Positions 1 through 7,048 of a stretch of DNA of 15,808 nt are shown one piece after another (position 1 is the stretch's first letter; each line of letters opens with the position of its first letter). Both the position numbers and the translations under genes were made by a program. This DNA comes from Trachipleistophora hominis (Eukaryota; Microsporidia; Pleistophoridae): the NCBI GenBank assembly GCA_000316135.1, contig JH994033.1, positions 31,429 to 47,236 of the forward strand, in the 5' to 3' direction. The notes under the pieces are model-generated. The model was not told where the DNA came from. It was given only the letters and a program-made list of their open reading frames with translations, and did not search any database.

Positions 1-1580
1 ACATTTTCCTCATTGCAGGGCACTGCCATAACTCCTCCGTTTTCACTCTCCAAACGAAATTCCTCGTCCTCATTCATCACACTGAGCGGAAAAGGCACGT
101 ACTTACCCTTCAACACTTCCTTCATTAACTCATAGAATCGAACACTCTCATCAACATTCATTCGCATGTTCATAATTTCGTTCTGTCTCAGAATCTCCTT
201 CCGGAGATACAACCGCGTTATTCTTCCGATGTTCTTCCTTTGCTGCGCCTTGTCAATGTTGCCTTTGTACATTCTTCGCCTGTTTATTACCGTGTTACGC
301 TCGTACTGCCTCATCTTCTCTGCGATGTACAATTTGATGATGCCGTCCAGCTCGGCGTTGTTCGTGGAGTAGCTGAGACACGCCTTGTGGCTGCGCCATG
401 CCTCTGTAAAATGCGCCAGAACGTTTTTGTTGTTCGTTTCAGCAAGTAACGCATCGCGTGTGTGAATCTCCTGCGCACTTTCTATGCGCTGGGCGGTGAT
501 CGTCTTTGGATGCACTTCTCGCTTGTTGAGCATCCTGCTGACAAGATTGGACGCATAGCGGTAAAGCAGCGTAATGTGCCCTCGAAAGAACGAGAGCCAT
601 ACGCGCAACGTGCTATCAATCGAGAGCGTGCCGTTCTGCTCGTCTTCCCGTCGTATGCACTTGCATTTCTTGATATGCCGCATGATCCGATACTTGTGCC
701 TGTATGCTGCTGTATACGTACCGTTGTTGGTGAGCACGTCGTACACCGTATTGATGAACGCGTTCTGATGCGCAAGGCCGCTCCTGAACGCAGTGTGCGC
801 ATCTACAACACATTTAAAGAATTTAAGCAACTCCCTGGTCAAATGGAACGTAAGACCGATTCGGCCCTTTTTTCTTTCTTTGGTTGTAATGTCACGGCTC
901 TTTTTCAAATTGAAATTGTTGTCTACGTAGAGGAAGGTGAGGTCCTTGACAAACAGAATGCTGGACAGGATCACGTGGCCCTGCCGCAGCAGCTGCAGCG
1001 CAGCCTCCAGCCAATCAATCTCACTCTCGTAGAAGAACGGCGAATGTAACACCTCTTTGTACATCCTTGACCGCGTCTTTCTTCTGTTCGTGTACTCTTT
1101 AACGCCATAGAGCGATTTAAGCGTGTTTGCGTGGCATGGGCTGATCGTTTTTATGCACCGTGCTCTCGTTTTTAAAGGCCTTTTTATGCGCAAATTTGTT
1201 CGTGCATAAACAACTTGAATGGGCAACGGCTGCTCGCTAAAATTCATGAAGTTGTCTGGGTCGTACGAAAGAATAGGTTCATCGTCTTCTGAAAGAGGAA
1301 TACGAAGTATCTCACCGCTTTCTCTGGTGAGAACACCGCATTGGCGCCTTTTAGACCGTTTAGCAATCGTTAGAATGCCTGTTTTGTAGAACATCACTTT
1401 TACGTACTTCAGCTCGGTGAGTGGCATGGTTGCGAACAAGTTTGAGATTGCCAACGGTATGTACGGCAGTGCTGTTACGTAATCTTTGTGTTTGTCTTTG
1501 AGATGCTCAACTTTATGCCGTAGTATTTCCGGCTGTATGAACGGCTTCATTGTTATGGGGTGGTTAATTTGGAAAGACAT
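1..1580 (-). CDS. PRP8: Pre-mRNA-splicing factor Prp8, N-terminal part (runs off left edge)
   Basis: Prp8 is the central U5 snRNP scaffold that cradles the splice sites and catalytic RNA core of the spliceosome in the nucleus. Translating the minus strand from the ATG at 1580 gives 526 residues without a stop before the window edge, so the 3' part lies outside. The match to Prp8 is strong: an N-terminal LPYIPLAISNLF...MPLTE block (Prp8: [20 protein letters not shown]); a block at residues 188-268 with EIDWLEAALQLLRQGH, YVDNNFNL and TTKERKKGRIG; RVWLSFFRGHITLL near 326-339; AHFTEAWRSHKA near 389-400; and KNIGRITRLYLRKE near 449-462. Between residues 120 and 175 it is much shorter than yeast or human Prp8, so about 300 residues are missing ahead of the DWLE block. 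A second in-frame ATG lies at 1550 (residue 11); I chose the first. No intron is visible. Identification is firm; only the start is open. Confidence 0.95.
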   Translation of the reverse strand, partial: MSFQINHPITMKPFIQPEILRHKVEHLKDKHKDYVTALPYIPLAISNLFATMPLTELKYVKVMFYKTGILTIAKRSKRRQCGVLTRESGEILRIPLSEDDEPILSYDPDNFMNFSEQPLPIQVVYARTNLRIKRPLKTRARCIKTISPCHANTLKSLYGVKEYTNRRKTRSRMYKEVLHSPFFYESEIDWLEAALQLLRQGHVILSSILFVKDLTFLYVDNNFNLKKSRDITTKERKKGRIGLTFHLTRELLKFFKCVVDAHTAFRSGLAHQNAFINTVYDVLTNNGTYTAAYRHKYRIMRHIKKCKCIRREDEQNGTLSIDSTLRVWLSFFRGHITLLYRYASNLVSRMLNKREVHPKTITAQRIESAQEIHTRDALLAETNNKNVLAHFTEAWRSHKACLSYSTNNAELDGIIKLYIAEKMRQYERNTVINRRRMYKGNIDKAQQRKNIGRITRLYLRKEILRQNEIMNMRMNVDESVRFYELMKEVLKGKYVPFPLSVMNEDEEFRLESENGGVMAVPCNEEN

Positions 1581-1606
1581 GGTGTAGTTAAATAAAATGG
1601 TGTTAA

Positions 1607-1736
1607 TGTTTATCAACTGGTGTATTAACTCTTTAGATTGACATATAAGCAGCCATTCGTATTACAAGCACTAGTGTTTATCAACTGGTGTATTAATCTT
1701 TAGATTGACATACAAGCAGCCATTCGTATTACAAGC
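1607..1736. repeat. Tandem duplication of a ~62-bp unit upstream of PRP8
   Basis: Two nearly identical copies lie at 1607-1669 and 1675-1736, about 67-68 bp apart. I see one single-base indel (ttaactcttt versus ttaatcttt) and one substitution (catataag versus catacaag). The array begins 27 bp upstream of the PRP8 start codon, so it occupies the likely promoter or 5' leader. The near identity points to a recent duplication. Confidence 0.95.
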
Positions 1737-2538
1737 GTTAATGATTACCAGTCATTGTAGTGAATCTTTCTGATCGGCAAAAAAGTAAAAGTTGATTACA
1801 AAATGGCGCAATAATGAATACCATTCTCATTGAAGTGTTCAATCTTATTATTACAGACTTCAAAGATTAATCAACACGTATTCGTTCTATAGTTCACAAT
1901 CACACCCATTTTTCTGATCTTTACATTCGCCATATTCCTTACAGCATCCGTTCATTATCACTTAGATAATTCATTCTTGGAGATTTCAAAGCATTTTATC
2001 ACAATTTTCTATTCATATAGCACCACATTATGTAAACTGCGTATTCGTTTTAAACAATGTGATTGGATGAAAATTGGCACTACAACGTGTTAAATCAGCT
2101 TAGAATACAGGAAATTAAATAAATTTAAAAAAATTCTGATTTTATTGTGGACATGAGAAGATAAAAAATTTAATTAACTTAATTAAAAAATTACATTAAG
2201 GTATGAAACAGCCCACAAATAAATACAGAGAAGCAGCAAGAGATACTCCTTGTAACGTAACAAATGTAAATTTTACCCACCATCTTTTACGACATAAAAC
2301 GAGCAATGCTAATAACCTGCCATGAACCAACGGTCGTTCAGTTGCGTTGGTGGTGTTAGGCATTAATTAAACAATCTTTAAACAAAAAAACATGCTAACA
2401 ACCCGAGAACAAGTTCTAATTTATTTTTATTCTCCGAGCTAAAAACGCGTATTACATCCAGATGGTCCTTTCGCACATCATTTGAAAGGCTTATTCTTGT
2501 CCAAACGTAATTATAGTGCTATATTTGTCCTTTTTTTT

Positions 2539-2571
2539 GAAGAAATATATTTAATTAATTATTCAACATTC
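2539..2571 (+). repeat. Dispersed repeat, copy 1 of 2 (33-bp identical core)
   Basis: The 33 bases from gaagaaat to aacattc are identical to 6307-6339. Similarity continues with small differences for about 11 bases to the right (atccaacacct here, caccaaacacct there). Weaker similarity appears about 105 bases to the left, where both copies have a ctccg followed by an A-rich acg-tat stretch (from 2432 here, from 6190 there). This suggests a diverged element of about 150 bp with a conserved core. Confidence 0.9.
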
Positions 2572-2603
2572 ATCCAACACCTATTTAGATATTTTTGATA
2601 TAT

Positions 2604-2623
2604 TAGCGGTTTATTCACCGCTA
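2604..2623. repeat. Inverted repeat (7-bp stem, 6-base loop)
   Basis: TAGCGGT (2604-2610) and ACCGCTA (2617-2623) are perfect reverse complements around the loop ttattc. It lies 33 bp to the right of the core of dispersed repeat copy 1. It is GC-rich for this AT-rich spacer. The function is unknown; it may be part of the repeat or simply chance. Confidence 0.7.
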
Positions 2624-3045
2624 CCTTTCTCATTAAAAATACGTTTAACTTTTGTTTTCACACATAACTCTCAATTTACTGTTAAATTAAATTATAAATG
2701 ATCTGGACGGCAGATATTGTTGCTGTGCTGGTCTAAATACGTTCTTTAAGCGGAGCTCTATTGTATTTTTCTATGATAGAGTAACTTTTTTCGTGTCATA
2801 GATTCTAAAATAGCAGCATTCCACGTATCGTTTTGTGCCGATCGAATGTTCTATCGATAAATTGAATGAATGCAGGAAATGAAAGTGTTTAAAAAGGACC
2901 TTTCTATGAATCTCGTCGCTTGCGAATTAAACTCTGTGATCGTAGAGATGAAAAAAATGACGTAGCAAAATTCGGTTTATCGCTGCCAGGATGTCATAAA
3001 GGCTCTTATCAGAAGGAAAGAATAAAAAGGACGGAGACGTGCAAC

Positions 3046-3888
3046 ATGATGCCAAAAAGCACTTTGATATTACTCGTGTGCTATTGTTTGCTGGAGTTGC
3101 GTGGTATGGGCCAGCAGGGTAATAAAACAAATTCGATTGATAGTTCCGATGCTTACAGCGTTCTTACCAACTCGGAGAGGGCGGACAGTCCGTTGTCAGT
3201 GAGGAGGAAAAATGACAATGGAGGACCAATGTCACTGATATGGCGAGCAATTGAATATGCATTGAGTCCCGATTCGAAATTGGGAACTGTAGCTGAGTTT
3301 GTATGGATGAAAGGGAGCGGTCTAATTGAACTTGCTGTGAGAATCTGCGAGCCCATCCTTGGGCCGGGTGAGACGGTGTTTGAAAACATTCGTTGGCTCT
3401 TGGTGGAAGTCTTTACCTCGATAATGGGCAAGCCGTGCGACACTGTCGAATCGCTGAGCAACCCGGGAAGAGATTTTATCAAGGAACTTAACCGAATATT
3501 ACAGAGCAAGGACATAAAGGAAACAGCCGAGTTTACAACAGACATGAACGAGGTAAAGGCCAAACAGGAGAAAATGGGACGTTTTATAACCGATTCAGAA
3601 ATGCTGGGGTCATGGGCAGGCTTGTGTATGAACAGTTGGGCGGATAGAGAGCGTTGGAACATCCTTGACAGTCGATGTGTCATCTGGGTTTGTCGACATC
3701 TTCGCAAATTTAAAGAAGGAGTATTAGAGCCTATCGTATACTACCTTAGGACGTGGAATGTCGCTCTAGCATTCTATTCAGTGCTCTTTCTGTGCCATCT
3801 GTGGAAGATGTATAATAAAACGGTAAGGAGACTTGAGAAGGTAGTGGTTGTTAACAAACTTGTAGATGATGATAATAACGATTTATAA
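3046..3888 (+). CDS. Unrecognised secreted or membrane-anchored protein, 280 residues
   Basis: I do not recognise the family. The frame is open upstream to 2920, but only without an ATG. The first ATGs are at 3046 and 3049, and starting there places a classic signal peptide at the N-terminus: a Lys, then the hydrophobic run STLILLVCYCLLEL (residues 5-18), with likely cleavage before QQGNKT. An N-glycosylation site (NKT, 26-28) and a low-complexity Ser/Asn/Asp stretch follow. The central part (62-235) is mostly helical in appearance, rich in Trp, and holds five cysteines (101, 131, 194, 211, 216), which could form disulfides. A hydrophobic segment at about 237-256 looks like a membrane anchor, leaving a short tail that is basic and then acidic (DDDNNDL). 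A 19-codon upstream frame (2906-2965) precedes it. An AATAAA lies at 3989-3994, about 100 bp past the stop. It is plausibly a surface or host-facing protein; that is inference only. Confidence 0.75.
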   Translation: MMPKSTLILLVCYCLLELRGMGQQGNKTNSIDSSDAYSVLTNSERADSPLSVRRKNDNGGPMSLIWRAIEYALSPDSKLGTVAEFVWMKGSGLIELAVRICEPILGPGETVFENIRWLLVEVFTSIMGKPCDTVESLSNPGRDFIKELNRILQSKDIKETAEFTTDMNEVKAKQEKMGRFITDSEMLGSWAGLCMNSWADRERWNILDSRCVIWVCRHLRKFKEGVLEPIVYYLRTWNVALAFYSVLFLCHLWKMYNKTVRRLEKVVVVNKLVDDDNNDL

Positions 3889-4376
3889 CCAATGCTAGTT
3901 CCTTTTACCCTACGGACATTCTTATCTTTGAGTTTACACGTCAATATCGATGCTTATCACGGTATTGTTAGACCGCGTTGTGCTCGTCAATAAAAATGTT
4001 TGTTAACGAATTGAATCATTGGGCTGTTTCTGACCACTCAAATTCCGTTTTGATCTTTTTTGTTGAACGCAAAGATTTGTTTTGTATTTTTGTGAATGAT
4101 AATTTCCTTTTTTTATCACAGGTAGCGTTTCGTTACGTTATTACCTGTGCTCTGAGTGTTACGTCATCTCTAGTGCCTTGGCCCAGAATGTAATTGAAGA
4201 TGCCGCGTATTTATTTTGATTGTGTAAGCGGTACTTGTCTATTGAAGTAACAGAGTGTTCGTATTATTGTCTTAAATGCATGTATGTCTTGCATTCCTGT
4301 TTGTGGCTGCTATCAGGTGACAAATGCGTCTTTCCCTCCAAAACATGTACATAATGGGCAGGCACAGGCCCAGCAC
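3889..4376. other. Spacer between the secreted-protein gene and PMS1
   Basis: This spacer is under 500 bp between two genes on the same strand. It holds an AATAAA (3989-3994) that may serve the upstream gene, and an inverted repeat (4117-4124 with 4142-4149, 8-bp arms CACAGGTA/TACCTGTG). Reading frames here are short and lack known motifs. The frame of PMS1 is open back to an ATG at 4284, but the extra 31 residues have no counterpart in the family and probably belong to the 5' leader. Confidence 0.55.
4117..4149. repeat. Inverted repeat with 8-bp arms upstream of PMS1
   Basis: CACAGGTA at 4117-4124 is the exact reverse complement of TACCTGTG at 4142-4149, separated by 17 bases. It is about 230 bp upstream of the preferred PMS1 start. 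Two inverted half-sites of this size could be a dimer binding site or a hairpin. Nothing else supports a function. Confidence 0.6.
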
Positions 4377-6113
4377 ATGCCAATCAAAAGACTCTCAGCC
4401 GACACAGTCAAAATACTGCAGGCCCAAAAATACGTTTTCGACTACACCAAAATACTCAAGGAGCTGGTAGAAAATTCGTTGGATGCAAAGGCAACACGCA
4501 TCATAATTAGTATATCCAAAGACATTGAGGTGTGCGATAACGGCACCGGAATGGTGTCAGAAATCGACTATTTCAAGACAAACAAAGAGACTGAGCTCGT
4601 GCTGAGTGGCACTCTCACAGATTATTACGGGTACAAAGGGATTTTCTTGAGCAGTGTGAGAGACATTTGCGATTTGGTGATTATTACGAAGACCAAGGAG
4701 GAGAAGCTGGCACGGTGTATCGATTATAAACGAGGTACTGTAGAAAAAGTGGCAAGGGAGGACGGAACTACAGTAAGAATCTCTAATTTGTTCAAAAATT
4801 CTCCGATTAGGAGAGGCGCCTTGAAGCTTAAAGTATCTGAGATACTGAGGATGCTCGAAGATTTTTTAGTTTTTCAGGCTGTTTTCGTACGCCTGGTTGT
4901 GAATAACAGGAAAGTATTTGAAAGACACGGCACTGAACTTCCTCAGTTCGTCTTAGAAAATAATTTGCGCGCTGTTTGCAGCCAATCATTCGATTTCTTC
5001 TACAACCTGGACAGGTTCAAGAATCCACTCATATTGGCCGGTAAACGTATCATCACGAACAAAAAACTCGTCAAAAGACTTAAAACTACGCTCAGCCTTT
5101 TTTTCAAGGACAAAATATTCTACGTTCTGCAACTAAAGAACATTCAAATTGACATTCTATCGATTGACAAGCTCGAAGTTTTACTTGATGACGATCTCAT
5201 CGATGATGTAATCAGCACTTTAGAGTTAAAATTTAGTGACACTCGTCTTTTTGAACAGAGTAACAAAATGTTCAACGGGTCCTCGCGCGAGATTTTTGAG
5301 AGCAGCCAAAAACCTGAAAAAGAGGTAAAAATACACAAAAAATTGCGAACAAATGCGGCAGAAACGGAGAATAAAACACTGATATGGGGAGACACTCTCG
5401 TCAATGTGTTCAGACCTTCTACCATAGAGATGAGAGGAGAAATAATGAATGATACGGTGGAAATACCTTTTAAGACGAATTCTGGGGATGATAAAGAAAA
5501 TGTTCCAGCAGAAAATCTGGCAATATATGACATATTTGAGAGAATGGACGTCAATGTTGATAAGGAGATAGAAGTGCAGAAGAGCGATCTTAAAAACGTA
5601 AAAATTATAGGGCAGTTTAACCAGGGATTCATTTTAGCCACATTGAACGGTTATCTCATGATATTTGATCAACACGCGGTCGATGAGATTTATAACTTTG
5701 AAATGATCAAGAAAGGTATAAAATTTAACAAACAGAGTCTTCTTAAACCGATAAGTTTGCCCAGCGATAGTATGCTCATGTCAGATGATCTGTCCAGTCC
5801 GAATCGGCTCGATCAAGCCATGCTCAGTAGTCTTAATAGATCGTTTGAAGTAAAAGACGACAAGATTACGGCATCCCCGTCGTTCAACAAACATCTATTT
5901 AACATCAATGATTACAGGGAGCTGGTGTCTACGGGTGAAGTATCTTCTCTCACCAATAAAATCGCATCTAAGGCATGCAGAATGTCAATAATGATAGGAG
6001 ATAAACTCAATTTGTGCACAATGAACAGAATAATCTACAATCTTAGCGAACTGGATAATCCATGGAACTGTCCCCATGGTAGACCGACATTCCGCGTTCT
6101 ATATAAACTATAG
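4377..6113 (+). CDS. PMS1: DNA mismatch repair protein PMS1 (MutL-alpha endonuclease subunit)
   Basis: PMS1 pairs with MLH1 to form MutL-alpha, which nicks the daughter strand after MutS recognition in nuclear mismatch repair. The preferred start (ATG at 4377, 578 residues) begins MPIKRLSADTV, matching the family N-terminus; an ATG at 4284 would add 31 unrelated residues. GHKL ATPase motifs: KELVENSLDA (28-37, with the catalytic Glu and the Mg-binding Asn), DNGTGM (54-59), then GYKGIFL (85-91) where the family has GFRGEAL, and GTT (130-132). The transducer domain follows, with the usual VDVNVHP-K-EV segment reduced to IDILSIDKLEV (258-268). After a linker (about 295-405) the C-terminal domain has GQFNQGFI (412-419), the endonuclease motif DQHAVDEIYNFE (431-442, fitting DQHA-x2-E-x4-E), ACRMSIMIGDKLN (533-545) and CPHGRPT (565-571). 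These favour PMS1/PMS2 over MLH1. It is far shorter than yeast or human homologs (about 860-870), mostly through a shorter linker. Confidence 0.93.
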   Translation: MPIKRLSADTVKILQAQKYVFDYTKILKELVENSLDAKATRIIISISKDIEVCDNGTGMVSEIDYFKTNKETELVLSGTLTDYYGYKGIFLSSVRDICDLVIITKTKEEKLARCIDYKRGTVEKVAREDGTTVRISNLFKNSPIRRGALKLKVSEILRMLEDFLVFQAVFVRLVVNNRKVFERHGTELPQFVLENNLRAVCSQSFDFFYNLDRFKNPLILAGKRIITNKKLVKRLKTTLSLFFKDKIFYVLQLKNIQIDILSIDKLEVLLDDDLIDDVISTLELKFSDTRLFEQSNKMFNGSSREIFESSQKPEKEVKIHKKLRTNAAETENKTLIWGDTLVNVFRPSTIEMRGEIMNDTVEIPFKTNSGDDKENVPAENLAIYDIFERMDVNVDKEIEVQKSDLKNVKIIGQFNQGFILATLNGYLMIFDQHAVDEIYNFEMIKKGIKFNKQSLLKPISLPSDSMLMSDDLSSPNRLDQAMLSSLNRSFEVKDDKITASPSFNKHLFNINDYRELVSTGEVSSLTNKIASKACRMSIMIGDKLNLCTMNRIIYNLSELDNPWNCPHGRPTFRVLYKL

Positions 6114-6306
6114 AATTGATATTAAAGAGATTTTACTTTAATGTGCAGGTGCAGGCAGTCCGTGTTGTTTGTTAGGCAATTTCGTTTAACTCCGCAATTA
6201 AAAAACGTATGTGTTAATTAAAGTTGTCTGGTCAAATGTCCATTTTATTAAAAAAATATATTTTGCTATAAACCAACGCTTTTCAATCGGTAATACTAAT
6301 TTTTTC

Positions 6307-6339
6307 GAAGAAATATATTTAATTAATTATTCAACATTC
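6307..6339 (+). repeat. Dispersed repeat, copy 2 of 2 (33-bp identical core)
   Basis: Identical over 33 bases to 2539-2571 and in the same orientation, about 190 bp past the PMS1 stop. Flanking similarity is weaker but collinear: the ctccg landmark lies 117 bases to the left here against 107 in copy 1. The core is AT-rich, but 33 identical bases in non-coding DNA is more than chance similarity of AT-rich sequence. Confidence 0.9.
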
Positions 6340-6631
6340 CACCAAACACCTGTACCACTAATTATTCTAGACATTACATTATTGTCGAGTGAAATATTTT
6401 CATTTATGATAAAATTGTACCGTGAGGAATGAATTAGCACGAAATAATTATTTAGTGATATAAGGGCCGTCATACGCACGAATATTACAAAAAATACTTT
6501 TGTTATGTTAAAATAAATGTTTACCTAAATCAAAGAAATAACTTGTTTCTGTTGTCTTACTATGTCTTTGGTGACGTATAATCGTTATTGCCATTGCTAT
6601 TAAAAGATTTCTCTCTAAACGTGATGTTATA

Positions 6632-6672
6632 TATTAATTAAAGATAGACCTCTTATGACAGACAAGTCTTAC
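6632..6672 (+). repeat. 41-bp dispersed repeat, copy 1 of 2
   Basis: Begins tattaattaaagatagac and ends aagtcttac. It matches 14563-14603 at 36 of 41 positions without gaps; four of the five differences are transitions. It sits between the 3' ends of PMS1 and the zinc-ribbon gene. Similarity to the right of the block is weak (AT-rich, with a second faint match ending near aagt-tac), so the conserved part appears short. Confidence 0.85.
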
Positions 6673-6817
6673 ACGTGATAGAAAAGTTATCTAAGTTTTA
6701 CAACAATAAATCAAATATTTAAGTACAGTTTGTTCTCAAGTGTACATTATAGCATAATACATTAGGTTCTATGAATTTTATAATTGTTATCCATACATGT
6801 TATAGATAATGATTTAT

Positions 6818-6894
6818 TTAGCGTACTGCTTCAAATAACTCTTTGATCAGCGTTTCACTCCCACAATCCGAGAGCGTCTCCGCATGTGTATCCT
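6818..6894 (-). other. Candidate downstream exon of the zinc-ribbon gene
   Basis: On the minus strand, after an acceptor-like TTTCACTTAG, an open frame begins E-D-T-H-A-E-T-L-S-D and ends in F-E-A-V-R and TAA (stop at 6820-6818). It is G+C-richer than the surrounding spacer, acidic, and has no ATG, as expected of a 3' exon. A donor-like AG|GTAAGA covers the stop of the zinc-ribbon frame (intron from 7052, about 158 nt). However, that donor does not join in this frame: it would need GTGTAA (7062) with the AG at 6896-6895, or GTAAAA (7060) with the AG at 6894-6893. This is therefore a hypothesis, not a gene model. Confidence 0.3.
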
Positions 6895-7048
6895 CTAAGT
6901 GAAATAAAATAGGATGTTATTTCGTATGAAACGGATAAAAGAGCATCATTAACAGGACAATATGACATTAGCAGTGTATATAACCCAACGCGTGCCTTGA
7001 TTATAATCTAATTCACAAAATTGGCGTTTTAAAAGCACCTAATAATTC

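Larger units (their letters stand above)
1581..3045. other. Intergenic region between PRP8 and the secreted-protein gene
   Basis: This is 1.46 kb of AT-rich spacer between divergently transcribed genes. It contains the tandem duplication beside PRP8, one copy of a dispersed repeat (2539-2571), a 7-bp hairpin (2604-2623) and, near its right end, a 19-codon upstream reading frame (2906-2965) ahead of the next gene. Short reading frames occur but none looks coding. I see no tRNA, rRNA or transposon. Confidence 0.6.
6114..6817. other. Spacer between the convergent PMS1 and zinc-ribbon genes
   Basis: This AT-rich spacer contains copy 2 of the 33-bp dispersed repeat (6307-6339) and copy 1 of the 41-bp dispersed repeat (6632-6672). 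A 73-codon frame across 6211-6432 is mostly built from repeat and AT-rich sequence and has no protein-like features. If the candidate downstream exon of the zinc-ribbon gene is not real, the spacer extends to 7048. Confidence 0.55.

Noticed and set aside
462..1049. Plus-strand open frame of 195 codons
   Set aside because: It is the antisense shadow of the conserved PRP8 frame; its sequence has no family resemblance.
2226..2260. U6 snRNA-like ACAGAGA followed by AGC and a small stem
   Set aside because: The AGC triad lies too close to ACAGAGA, the sequence after the stem does not resemble U6, and no 5' stem-loop or nearby T-run terminator fits.
2920..3045. Upstream extension of the secreted-protein frame from a TTG
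   Set aside because: A eukaryotic gene is expected to start at ATG, and the ATG at 3046 directly precedes a signal peptide that would otherwise be internal.
3153..3707. Minus-strand open frame of 184 codons
   Set aside because: It is antisense to the signal-peptide protein; the plus-strand frame has a sensible start, signal peptide and membrane anchor.
3978..4193. 71-codon plus-strand frame before PMS1
   Set aside because: It begins at a TTG rather than an ATG and has no recognisable feature.
5144..5641. Minus-strand open frame of 165 codons
   Set aside because: It is antisense to PMS1, whose motifs on the plus strand are unmistakable.
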